From assembly GCA_000310025.1 (NCBI GenBank), contig FN648707.1, positions 1,040,158 through 1,104,157 on the forward strand: a stretch of 64,000 bases of DNA, in the 5' to 3' direction. Made by a program: the position numbers and the translations under genes. Below, piece after piece: positions 20,391-33,900 of this stretch (position 1 is its first letter; the number at the start of each line of letters is the position of its first letter). The notes beneath the pieces were generated by a model, which worked only from the letters and a program-made list of their open reading frames with translations, did not search any database and had not been told where the DNA came from. The DNA comes from Ectocarpus siliculosus (taxonomy: Eukaryota; Sar; Phaeophyceae; Ectocarpales; Ectocarpaceae).

Positions 20391-21946
20391 CGTCTAGGTC
20401 CCGTGCTACTTCGTATGCATAGTTGATCTCATTTTTCGCACAATAGTTCAATGCCGAGTGTGGACAAAAGGCTGCCGGCTGTCATTTTTCAGACCATCCA
20501 GACACTCGATTGCACGTGATTGAAGCCCGGCACTTTTGGAGACGTCTGAGCGCTGGTATTGTTGGTGGTGATGGTATGCGATTTGTTGATATTGTGTTCG
20601 TCGAAATGTCTTTTAGACCCCTGCTTAGGATTCTTCAAAAATCTGCACTGTCTTATTCAGACAAATTCTCGAGCGCCTCCTCAAACGGTCAGGTTTTGCA
20701 ACGACATACCGAACAATGGCGATTGACAAAAAGAGAACCCACTGCCGCCCTTTGATACTGAGTACACACGGTACCAGCGGCCCTGCGATACAGTCCTTCT
20801 GTGCCTCCCAACACGAGCGTCGGGTTCAGCCGATATAGGAGCTCGAATGACTCGTTTCACCAACTCACTACTGTAACCCCCAAGTCCCCGCCAGTTTGCC
20901 GCCGCTCACTCCTGTTTCTCGCATAGTCTCAGTCATCACCTCCCATGCATTCCTCCTTTTTTAAGCACAGACGACGTGATCCGTGCCTTCACGACGCACC
21001 AAGCCGTTACCGCCCCCACCGGCAATGCTAATAGCCAAGTATATGCGCGCCAACCACCCATGCAGCATGGTTCAAGTACACCGCCCATGAATGGGAACAA
21101 CAGGGTCGGAAAACCGATCTTGCTCGCGGCCAACCTTGCCCGGAATGCATCGGAAAAGCAAGCTTGCTCGCGGCGAACCTTTTTCGTGGAATGCGCCGGA
21201 GCTGCGCACAATGTGGACGAAAAATAAGAGCATCGATGGTATATGGACTTGCGGGTAACCCTCTGCCATCGGTCCGAAATGCAGGATGCTTGGATTCCGA
21301 AGAAGGGCCTGATGGTAGAGGATCTTGGGGGTCAGCTGTCATCTGCGGGAAGGCAGCATGCGTCAACTGTGAGGAGTGCTGCCAGCCATCATGCAAAAGC
21401 CGCTGGCACCACGACCTGTGTTGCTGGCAAACCCGATCGAGGGGGCCGTGGGGTTTGGAGTTAATTCCTTGTAGGTATCCAAGAGCGTTACCTACACTTC
21501 AACAAAAGCTCGGCCTATCGTTTCTTCACGACACGTTTCCAAACGGAGTCCCCCCTCCTTCCGTCGAGAGGCCTCAACGCACACATGCCCTGCGAGTCCA
21601 TGAATGAAAACGAACAATTCACTTCGGAACCTATGTTGAGTGTCCCACTCGCCTCGCGCGCAACCCCGCCCGAAAAAAACGTGCAACCAAATTCGAGAAG
21701 TCATAGTGGCGCATCTAACCACCGAACGTGTAAGCTGGAGAGTTGTAATAACACCGAAATGAGAATACCGCGGGAATTATTTATCACGTTGCGGGAGATA
21801 GGCCGCGGAATACTGCGTCCGTAATACTGAACGGCTAACGCGAAACCAATTTCAAAGTGTTTGCCCGTTACGTGGTCGAACCACCCGCGACTGTTGTTTA
21901 CGGGAGGGTCGTCGAAACCCCGTTATGAAGCACCAGGGTGTCATTG
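20391..21946. other. 3' flank of the synthetase gene, no gene called
   Basis: A plus-strand frame at 21164..21607 is Cys-rich but has no family resemblance I trust. A partial duplication with a repeated TTGCTCGCGGC core lies near 21118-21200. Nothing else is supportable. Confidence 0.4.
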
Positions 21947-24900
21947 TCATGGAGGGGGTGGCGGCACAACGTTCCCTGCGGCTGCCCCGCTGCCATCGAT
22001 CGGCCGCACGGCCATGAAACTTCTGACCATTTCATCCGTCACGGCCGCTCTCGCATCCTGGTGGTCCTTGGTCATCTTTGTCAAGATCTCGATGAGGATC
22101 TTCTTGACTTCGCCCGTCAGCATTCTTCCTGCGGCGTACTCCTCGCCTGCACAGCAACAGAAGGGCAGACACCATCAAAAGCACCGGAAAACAGGGGGCA
22201 CATCGGGCGGTAGTCAGCAACACAACGCCACCCTACAGGTATAATGTGCACTGAAGATTGGGTGAAACGTCAAAGATGTCTACAGGCAGGCGGGATGGAG
22301 GATGACGAGAGCCGCAAGAACTTCGCTTCTCAATTACCGATCGTCGTGCTCCGTCGAAACTCCCGCGCTTCTCGCCAAGGAGTTGAGGACGTCTACGTCA
22401 GCAACGCCCCAATTTCAACTCCGTTACGGGCATAGGGCAAAGGGCGTCTCGATCACGACGTTCAGGGTCAGCAAAGTCACGCATTATGCTCCGCGAGCAG
22501 GTACATCACTCTCTGCTCGATAGTGATACAACCAACCCAGGGGATCGAGAGTATCCCCTGGGTTCTTCACCAACCGAAGGGCTCACCTATGCGCTTGAGC
22601 TCGTCGTCGTCCTCCATAAAGAACGTCAGGTACTGGTACGGGACATCCACCTGCACAGGAAAGTTACACATAAATTATGGCGCCGAGGGTCACCATAAGA
22701 TGCTTGCAATGGAGATCGACGCAGAGAGTGACCCGCTGAAATCGACAAGGGTGCGATCTGCGGGACTTGTAGAAGGAGTGAGCTCCCAAACTCTTAACGG
22801 TAGTCGCATGTGACTTGGCCGAAATTGTACGGGCTGCTGTTCCTCACACGAGGACAACGCAGAAAGTCCAACGCTATCGCCAAATGGCACAGCAGTATTG
22901 AGAATGGGTGAAGGGGGGTGGGAACGACCAAACATTTCGAAATGAGAACCTACGTCGAAATGATGCACGAAATAAAACGTCGCTGCTGGATTTCAACATG
23001 AGTCGGGCGTACGCCCAATCACGATCAAGTCCATGATAACGACAAAAACACGGCGACACATGCAGAGTCGCTACTCTCGATGTCTCCCGCTGCACCGCAA
23101 ATATGTCAGCGCTGTTCCCTTCCTCCACGCTTTTGGAAACCACTCACAGGCATCAGATTCACAAACACTTTTTGCGACGTGCAAGGTACACCACACACCA
23201 AACACGAGGACGTACATGGATGTTGGCCCCATGGAGTTCCTGCAGCTCCTTGGTCTCCTGCCCCCCCGAGAAGCAACCATTGATCTTCTTCTTCACCTTG
23301 GTTGTGAGGGCAAGAGGGAGACAACGGCGAGCATCCACAACAACAACAAAAAATCAAAAGCACAGCCGATCAGATCAGTACATTCTTCCGCACGTGAAGA
23401 TTCCCGTCAGATTCCAACAAGCAACGGCGAGGGTTTAGCGACGGCCACAAAATGCAAACACCCAATAGGTACACCCGGCCGGGACATGCGCTCCTTAAGC
23501 CGAGCCAGTGCGAAACGTTCAGCGGACGGTCACGTATTTATCCTACTGCGTGCATCACTCCGCGAGACACTGTCGACATTTCTCCCGACACGTAAAAACG
23601 CTGCGACCGCATCACGAAAGGACCTCGATCGACACGCTTGGAAGCCGCGCTGGACAAGGCTGCCGAGTGAAGCTTCGCCGTCAATGCTGGGATGGAAGAC
23701 ATTTACCCACCTTTTTGGGAGTATCCGTGACAAAAATCGCGCTGGACTCGGTGCTGGAGCTCATTTTCCCTCCCGGCCCCTTCGGTCAAAGCCAGACCCA
23801 CACATACACATACATACACACGGGGGGCGGGTGGGGGCGAAGTTGAGGATGGAGCACAAAGAAGCTAGAGGGAGTAAAACCGCTTAGCGAGGCGACGCAG
23901 ACAGCAGTCCTGAAATCGACTCAGACGTCGCGTAATCGATGTTGGGAAAAAAACACGCGAGCACGAGTTTAAACCAACTGAAGAGAAGGCACAACCAGAG
24001 TGAATAAAGACTGACTGCGCGGAATCCTGGACGACTCTAAAACGCACGAGGTCAGGCCGAAAAGATTATTCCTAGAAATGAAAGGACCGACGGACTATCT
24101 GTTCAGGAAAATAATTGTTTGTGAACTATTGGTTAGCGGGGAGAACACATCTCAAAGTACTATGCGCAAAGGATTGTCTGTTCAGGAAAACGGTTTGTGA
24201 ACTGTTGGTTGTCGGGGAGAAACACATCTCAAAGTACTATGCTCCAAGGTATTGACACTTGAAATATGGGACTGATGCAATCATGAACGTACGTACGTAG
24301 CGAAAGGGTTCGCCTGACTTGTGCATCGGGGCGTATTAGAACCCTTAATCTAAAACATCTTGCACTTGTTCTCTTGCGCACAAAGACGAGTTCGTACCAA
24401 TAGTCGCTAGAGAAAAACATCTTTGGGGTAATACACCATGTATGACATGATTCATCACCTGAAGCCCGGGGAAGAACCTTGAGTGAATCAGAGCTGGTTT
24501 TCGCAGCTTCATTCGCGGCGCAACGTCCCGAGTCATGCGGAAGTACGCGTCCTGAAAAAAAAGAAAAAAAGACGGAGGGACAACGCGAATAGTCATACAA
24601 CAAAGAAGACCAGACAGTGAGAACAAAATGAATCGATTTTTGCATACGCTCTGCAACTAACAATAAAAAAAAACGCTCTGGTCACAGGACGGTGCCTGAC
24701 TGGCACACGGGGGCTTCGGCGTGTACAAGCCTTGAATATTCGCCCTCCACTTCACTCAAAAACAAACCATGGAGGGGAGACAATCAAACGAAACTACACA
24801 ACCGAATGAGGAACGGTAGAGTAGGAAAGGGGCCAAGTTCGTTCGCCCGTGAGAGAAGAGAAGACAACGAGGCGGCGGGGTTGTCTAAATGAACACGCGC

Positions 24901-27900
24901 TCAGCCTAGCGGGTTTTGACAAAGGCAAGATTCGATGTATCTTGCCGCTTTCGATGGACAAGACAGGCGTCGCTGCGGCTGCACCCGTCGGGAATATTCT
25001 AGCGTCTTACAAAGCCCGTAAATTCCCAAGCTCCATTCGTCCACAAGTAGAACCGATAAAACAGTATTTCGAAAAGATCTTGTTGACAGGTCTCCGTTAT
25101 GTCGAAAACTGGCTACGCAAGGGTTGCGATCTCTCCGACGCTACAGTTTTCATCTATTCGCACGACAGGAACCCCCCCCCCAAAAAAAAAAAATAATAAT
25201 AATAATATTCTTGAGCGTTGGCATATGGTTGGCATGCATAGTGCGGGCATCTAGTACCAGGTAGCCATCTCTGGAGCGTTTCGCCTGTCCACGTACGAAT
25301 CGACATTGCTCATTTCGATACAACTCGCAACTCCAAGAGCAAAATATTTCCGCCGGGCTGCAGCGCCGCGTTATTCATGCAAGGCCGGTAATTAACCTAC
25401 CTCGTCGGTCGTACTCCGCCTCCACAAAAAAATGCCCCACAAAAAATAAACCGGAGGGGTGTGTGTGTGTGTGTGTGTGACTACTTGTACTGTACCTGAT
25501 CGATGGCACAAGGAATCAGGCACGGACGGTCGGGCGTTCCCCCGAGGGGGATGGGGAAGGAGGAGGAGAACGACGGGGCCGCCTGGACCGCGGGGAAGGC
25601 TTGGCAGCCGATGTTGTGGCTCTCGGTGAAGCCGAAGATGCCACGGACCTGGTTGTAGGTTACGAGCCTGTGGGGAGGGGGGGGGGGGGGGGGGGGCCCC
25701 CCCCCCGAAGAATAAAAAATGGGGGAAAAGGGGGGGGGGCGNNNNNNNNNNNNNNNNNNNNNNNNNNNNNNNNNNNNNNNNNNNNNNNNNNNNNNNNNNN
25801 NNNNNNNNNNNNNNNNNNNNNNNNNNNNNNNNNNNNNNNNNTGGGGGGGGGGGGGGCACGCAGCGCGAGAGTGTAAACATGGGGGAAGAGCGTGAGGCGC
25901 GGCAGGTCAGTAACACGGAAGATCAGCAGGGGGTCACAGTCAACCGTCACGATCGTACGTGGGTGGCCCTTGGTTGATCGTTGCATACAAGGTTGACATG
26001 GTAGGGTCCCGTGGAATGCCCTCGAGTGCGGCGAGATTGATGTCGTTGCGGGCGATCGATTGAATACACGCGGGTTATGTTACCTATTGCGTGTCGGACG
26101 GACGATAATTTGGCGACAATTTTCTATTGGCCAGCATCGAGACCTACGTAGTCGTCAACTATGAAACCGCCAAAAAGGAGATCTCCAAGACCGGGTTAAA
26201 ACGATCGCGAAACAAATCATCACAAGCTTTCTGATGGATGAACGCAGCGAACACGCGACGCACGCATGAGCTAACGAAATACCTCATTACTCCTGCTGCA
26301 CCACCCGAGACAGAGTATCGTGGCGAGGGGGCTCAACAGATAGGCCGGAGCATGTGCATCGAACAGCCGATGAGACCGACGACAACACCCTTTCTGAACA
26401 ACAGCAAGCAAGGAAACACCAGTACGTCCCCATGCTGACACCCAGAGGCAAACATCAAGGTAATCCATTAAACGTGCAGAAATGTTCTTCCAGCCCCTAC
26501 CGCACAACGGCGTGGCTGTGAGATGCCCGCCCTAGACACGACGACGGCAATCTCCGACTACATTTAGCTCTTCACAGAGCAGCAGCATCTTAACAAAAGG
26601 GGTACAACTCACTTTTTCTTGAGGATGAGCGGGTACTATGGTACGTCTAGCTGATGGTGGGCAATATCACGACAAGAATGCAACTCACCCTCCGTGTTGA
26701 GGACAACCGGTTGCTTTCGAACGTCTAATAGCTCATCATGTCGCCAAAATGGAGCACAAACTCACTTTTGAATCTTGAGGACAACCGGGTACATGTGCTG
26801 TATGTAGTCGAGGTCGCTGAAGATGAAGGTCGACTCTGGGTCGAAGCCGCAGGCGATGATGTCCTTGGCGTTCTCGAACGCCAGCCTATGGCACTGTGTG
26901 TGCCCGACAGAGCAGAGACCGATGGCACCCGTGACAGGAAACGCGAATACCAGACGAACAAGAAAACCGTGCTTAGAATCGTTGAAACATATTCTCATTT
27001 ATTATCACACAACACTACCCGTTCCAGATACGACCACATTCGAAGGGGACGAGATGATATACTGTTCCTCCGGGTTGACATTCAAACGCTGGTACTACGG
27101 TTAACAAACTACGGTTAACAGGGTGTTGTGCCTTTCAGAAAATGAAAAGTCACAGAAAGACTACCCGTTCTATTTAGATATAACCACAGCCGAAGGGGAC
27201 GCGTTGAAGCCTTTACAGTGCGCAAGCAAAGACTCGGGACAACATACAGTCGGGATTGGTTGTAGCGAGCTTCACAGAGCCCATCCATGTTGATTTTTCC
27301 CGGAATCCGAAACCGCCACGGCAACCAATACGAAAGTCGAAAAACACCGAGAAATCCTAAGGACAAGTTACACAGCCAAAATCCAGCCGCACTGAATATC
27401 CCAAAATCACACGTTTGGGAATCACAAGAACCGTTCACCGGCGAGGAAAGTGTGCTGTACAGACCGTATTCGGGTCGAGACAGCGCCAACGAAAAGTGAA
27501 AGGCAAGACAACCTCTTAGTTCTATTTGTCCGTTAGAAATACTGCAGCTTGGATTGGCAAAAATGAAGCGTGTAGTCAAACATTTTCTTCACACAGCAGT
27601 GTTTCATCAAATACCCCCGTATACCAGGAAAAACACCTTCGCACTGTCTTCACCCCTTCTCGTACCGCACGAAACGCAGCAACGTGTGCATGGACAATAC
27701 TCCCTTTCACCCACCTCTTCCAACTTGAGCTCCGGCTTGAAGAGAAACTTCTCGTCGTCTGTGAGTTGCACCACCAACGGCACCTTGAACGCTTCCTGGA
27801 AAGTCGACAAAACAAACAAAAGGCCCCCGTTGGGTGGCAGGGGCACAAATGACGAATGACCAGAAAAGCATACGCTTGCAGGCTAGAAGCAGAACAACGC

Positions 27901-30900
27901 GAGCGGCGTAGTTTCACTGCAAGCAATAGCATCAGAAAACGTGCCGTGGGGGTGCGACTGCTGCTGCTGAAGGATAGAGGCTGTTCTCGTGCACGTGCCT
28001 CGAGTTTCTGGCATGGATGCCAAATGAGCATCGCACGTTGGCTTCCTGAGGTGGAAATCCCCCCTGCCAACACAAAAGTGAAAATCGGCACCACGCACCG
28101 CCCGCCCCACACGTGAAAAAAAATGAGGACGTGATCGAAATAATATACATTTGAAAAAACCAGACGCTACAGATATTTTCCGACTTCGGTGAAATTGTGC
28201 GTTATGTACACTATTGGGCCCGAAGAGATCGAAAACCATTCTCAGGTACCTGTTTGGGATATTCACTTCTCAGGGATGCAGATTCACACATCAGGCACGG
28301 GATGTTCCACAATGGTGGTGGGAGGTCCCTCTCTGTCTCCCACATGCCATGCCGGCATGCAAAAAAGGACGTTTCACTTCACTCAAATAACTTCTAAATG
28401 CACACTGGGCGATGACGATTGGCCAGCAGAGACCCCGTTCCAAAAGCGTACGTGTCTCACCTGCAAGTACTTGGTGAAGTGAAAGGGGACTAGGTGTCCC
28501 AGGTGAAGGGCGTCGGAGGAGGGACCTCTCCCGGTGTAAAGGAAGAACTTCTTGCCGGCCTCGTAAAGATCCAAAATCTGGTTCAGCAGGGAGGGGAGAC
28601 GACGCATGAAAACAATAGTTAAGCACCCAACCCCCCATGCCCGAAAAATATCATGTACCGGGGCGGTGCACTCGACGGGACGAGTGAATAGGTCAGCGGG
28701 CACCGCACCACAACATTCACGGCGAAAAGACATCACCCACTTCGGCGGAGAGCCCGAGGCGCTCGCGCGTGTTGCAGCAGTGGTTCAGCATTGAAACGTT
28801 GGACGAAGATCACTTCCGTACGAGCCATGTCCTCCCGTTCCCAAGCAATGTCTGTATTCCAGGTACAGCGGGGTACCGTGACACCACTTTCACTCCACCG
28901 TGGACGAGCAGCTGCACCATACGGGGAGATGAGCAGCCACCCGGTGCTCCTGGGGCAGCGACCGAGAACCGTTCTGAAGAACCGTTCTTTAGATCCTAGT
29001 GACAGCGCTCAACGCATACCAAAAGAGCTATAGAAGCCGGAATCAAACCGTGAAGGGGTAGCTGGCGAGGGGAGTCACCCCCCTCCGAGTGAAAGTGTCG
29101 AGCCGTTCGGACCCCAGCGTAAGAGTACATAGCCGAAACCATGCATTTCATTACACTAGTCAACGCTAACTTCAAGAGTCTGGTGGTGTGATTTCGGCTT
29201 CTAGGCTGGTTGTATGTTTGGAGCGCTGCGATTGGTTTGCGATGTTCCTCGGAACGATCCACTCGGGGTCGGTGATCTATGCAACGGATTTCCAGCGGCA
29301 AGGAAGGAAGGAGGGCAAACAGTTACGAATAAATCGCCTTAGGAACCCCAAGTCCGCGACCCATTCAGTACTTCCTTTTCTGGAAGATGGTGTTTCCGAA
29401 GGGGGATCTCTCTTGGAAGTCGCCTCTTCGGCAGAACGAAAAGGCTTATACTTTATAACGAGGGGTGACTCCCCGATGTCCAACCGCTCCCGACCAATCG
29501 CAGAGCACCGCAAGGACAAAAATGACCCGAAAGGCAGATACGTGCCTCTCATGGTTCAGGGATAGTCGCAGGCACCCAAGAGAGACACCTAGGCTTGCTC
29601 TTCTAAAGTCGTCACCGCGTGCATCCGATCTACTTCTAAAAGAGGGTAACCCGCAGTACTTCGATTTTGAAGAATGAGTTTCCGCAAGCCAAGCTCTCAT
29701 GGAGCCGACTCTCGGTAGAACGAAAGTTTAAGAATCATCACACGGGCCCCCCAACTTGGAATGTGACAATATAGCAATACATACTTCATTATTTACGAAA
29801 CACGCGAATTTCAGACTTTTTACTCGTACGAAATACGCGAATTTCGCAACAGGGGGTTCCGTCAGTACTTCGATTTTGAAGAACGAGTTTCCGCAGGCCG
29901 AGCTCTCATGGAGCCGACTCTCGGTAGAACGAAAGTTTTAGAATCATCACACGGGCCCCCCTTCTTAAAATATGAGAATACAGCAATACATACTTTCTCC
30001 TTTCGCAACAGGGGATTGATTCCGTCAGTACTTCGATTTTGAAGAACGAGTTTCCGCAGGCCGAGCTCTCACGGAGCCGACTCTCGGTAGAATGAAAGTT
30101 TTAGAATCATCACGCGGGCTCCCAAGCTTGCGATAAGATAATGCAGCATTACATACTTGCACTTTCTACTCCTACAAAGTACGCGAATTTCGCAACAGTG
30201 GATTCATTTCGTCCGCACTTCGATTTGGAAGAACGAATTTCCGCAGGCCGAGCTCTCGCTGAGCAGACTCTCGGTAGGACCAAAGATATATGTCGTAACA
30301 CGGGCCCCCATTCTTCGAATATGACAATAAACAGCATTTAATACTTTCTGTACTTGAAGTACGCGAATTTCGCAACAGGGGATCCATCAGCACTTCGATA
30401 TTGAAGAATCAATTTCCGCAGGCCGAGCTCTCATGGAGCCGACTCTCGGTAGAACGAAAGTTTTAGAATCATCACACGGATCCCCCCTTGAGTTGCTACA
30501 TACCAGCAGTCAACTGAACAACTTAAAGAGTCTCGTCATTGCGCCACTGCAACTTGTCAACGCCTATGTTGTAGATGAACCCATCGCTCATCATCTAGAA
30601 AAATGTGACGATGCGCGTATGTCCTCACACTTCTATCTGTCCAGCTGTGCTTCCACGGTACATACACTGACCGCGCAGTGAAAAACAAAAAGGAAAACCA
30701 TCATCCGCAGGTGTAGGCAGGCCATCTTCCGAAGCGGAGAGTCAGTCCCAAGCACAAACAACAACTCACGCATTCAAGACGTTGGAACAAGGACACAGGC
30801 GGGCCAAAAAGAAAGGAAGTCAAAAAAACCCTTGCACTCGCCACCACAGATCGATATGTTCACCTGGGTCAAGTCCCTATGGGAGAAAAACAGCCCTCTT

Positions 30901-33900
30901 CGCAAGAACCGGTGTGCTTTCCTTCCCGTCACCCTCTCCACCCTCGCAACGATGTCCTCCGTGATCAAGGACGACCCGAAAGACTTCACCAGCTTCTCGT
31001 AGTCCACCTCCCCATCCGCCTGTTTGCGTGCAGCGTTATTTGTTTAGTTTTTCATCCAACCAAAAAATAGTTAGATTCACGGCCCCAGAGTAACTTTCGA
31101 AGCTCCGTTTGGAGCGCTCGTGGCTGTGTTTGAGCATGCGCCATGCACAGAAACTTCCACGCTGTCTTATTCTGGACGCGTCAAAAGACGAACTACTTCA
31201 CCAAGCTAATCAAGTAGCCCGGCCTGCGGAACGCGAACGGCGTTTCGAGCGGGAAAAAATGGAACTGACAAGGTCGACTGTGTTGTTGTCAGCTGCAAGT
31301 GTTTCGCATGATAACAACCATCAGCCCTCACGACACCAAAACCATACGTCGTTCTCCACCACCCAGACCAGAGGCTAAAAACACGAAATCAGCACTGCAA
31401 TCTCTCCGCCCACCAGTAGAGTGCCCGTGCCAAACAGACCAAGAAAACGACGGCACGGTGCCTCGCTTACCTCCACCTCCCAAGGAGTGACCTTCTGCCC
31501 CCCCTCCGCCGCCGCCTTCCCAGACTCTTCAACTCCTCCCTCCACCCCGTCGTCCGCCGACACTCGAGCCTCGGAAGCGTTGAGTAGCACCACCGTCTCC
31601 GCCGAGGGGGGTACACACTGCGGGGGTGTCGCAGTATCATCCGTAGGGGTGTCCGTCGAGGGCTCCACGTCGAACATCACCTCCAGCTCTTGCTTGTTCA
31701 CGCGGAACTTTTGCTGCGGGTGGCACGTAGAGGGGAGGGAGACCGGGGGGTACTTACAATGATGGCCTTGGTCAATCAAAATCGCGTGTCGTTGATGGGT
31801 CGAGAGAATTTGGTCTATGGAGCCCGGGCGGAGCCATCGCCATACCCAGGATGTCACTACTGCTGTCATCACCCTGGAAATATAAGAACCATTTCGAAAT
31901 AAATATTTGCATCCAAAAGGTCCGTACAATCTTGAACAGAGCGGTACAGCCAGGCACCTTACGACCGCAGTCCATCCGAAGGGAACCTACTAGAAATTAC
32001 ATGCAGGGAAAATGAAAGCGTGAATTCTGAGTGAGTCGTTTCGGCCACAAGCACCAAAGGCAGACCACAGTGCCGCGACCCTGTGCCACATCAACGGTCC
32101 ACCTTCGCGAAAAGGTTACCGGTACATCTCACGCGACCCCCGCACCTTCGTGACAGAAACCTTGCCCACAGGCCCCGTCGACGGCAAGCACGGGTGCAGC
32201 TGGCTGTGCAGCACGAGGCCCTCGATGTACAGCAGGCTCAGCTCCTCGACTTGCGCGGGGGGCTCCACCACGTCATACCTTTTTTTCGGACGGGGAACGA
32301 GCAGCAGCGTGTTTAGTTGTGTGCCTTGTTCGGTCGCCAAACGCACGAACGTGTTCAGTTGGGTCGTCAAGTCTGAGTGGCAATCGAAGGGTAGGAGACG
32401 AGTGAGCGCGGCTCTCTGCTCGGGGCAAACCGGCACCTTTACAAACTAAATCCTTGGTAGAATCTCGCCAACGAACTACAGGCACGTCCGGCGTCGTTGT
32501 TATGCGTACACTCCTGTGTCGGATGCCTGTACGTGTGTGTGGCCGTGGAAGGCAACAACGACGACCAGGTCAAAACCCTGGACACCCCGACAGCTGTGAG
32601 TGATGCTCTCAACACGACCCACCAATAACAACAGCGCGTTCCGATCCGTCGCACTCAACGGCGGACTCGTCCAGCTGCCGGAGATTTTAGCGTTCCGGTC
32701 AAGGAAATCACCTGACCCCCCCAAGCCTGCCAACCGTTCTCTGCCCACCAAGGCCGGCTGAAATACAGAGGCTCGGCGGTATAACGCACGAAAGCCTCCT
32801 CTTACTGATACCGCTCCGTCTGTCACGCAATCCCGGTTCTCTTATATCTCTCGCCCCCCTCTGTCTTTTATCGGGGCCACTCACATGGCGGAACCGTAGG
32901 TGCTTTCGGCGTCTTTTCTGGGCATGGTGAGCCGGAAGCATGCTTGGTCCTTGGCGATGGCCTCGTTGACGACGTCGACCACCTTCTGCATCTGTGCGGC
33001 CGTAGGGGCCTCCGCCTTCCCCGTTTTCTGCCAACGCCATCGGTCCGCAAATACGAGTTTAGTCATAAAATATAAGAAGACAAATTAATACAGATTCGGA
33101 CGTCGGCGATGGTGATTGGAGCAAGATTGAACGTCCCCCCGGACAAGTGCGTTGTTGCTTGGGTCCACTGAAAATCGTCAAGGCTACACGGCGGTGCCCC
33201 CTGGCACTGCTGCTGCCCCACTCGCTCAGGAACGATTTAGATCCCAGAGCGTTGCTTTCTTGGGATAAGGAAATTACACAACATAACTCGACGATACACC
33301 GGCAACATCATGATAAGGCAGATTTGGCGCTGAAAAGCTGTATTGCTGCAGCCTTGGGGTGGGAGCTCGAAACCGCGCAGATGGCTACCCAACAATCATG
33401 CGGTGTCACTGGCAGCACAGAGAGCTCACCATCGATAGCATCCGCATAATCCTGCCAAAAAAACTATGGCGGACAGCATCAGTGCAATACCTCTAGTCCC
33501 TAACAATGATGCTTGTGCGCATACCGTGAGGTTGCGAGTCAGCGCACAGGGGTGCGATCGATTTTCAAAGCGTCATTTCTCCACAACCAGGAGGTTGGTG
33601 CCACTGTCGAAAAGGGTGGTTTTGAAAATATCTCATCGAGATCTTTCCTGAGAAGTATCAGTTGGCGCTCGCACCCTCCTGGTTGTGGAGAAATTGCTCT
33701 TTGAAAATCGATCGCACCCCTGTGCGCTGAGTCGCAACCTTGCGGTACGCAACATATGATAAGACACCTGCACGTTGGATGGAACAGGCTCGCTCCACGA
33801 GTCACCGCACACTCATCCGCGGAGCTCAAACAGCAAACGACGAGTTACAACCGCGGAGTCAATTTTTGAAAGCACACTTTGGTCCTAAACAATCTGAGGT

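Noticed and set aside
21164-21607. Cys-rich 147-codon plus-strand frame
   Set aside because: The Cys spacing is suggestive but matches no zinc-binding family I know, and part of it overlaps a local duplication.
23033-23887. 284-codon plus-strand open frame
   Set aside because: It runs antisense through two confirmed synthetase exons and their introns and has no recognisable domain.
33064-33066. ATG at 33066 as the sole start of the synthetase
   Set aside because: The exon beginning at 34502 has a good start, a GTGAGT donor and a sequence that continues the AlaX-like domain in phase. The ATG at 33066 is kept only as an alternative start.
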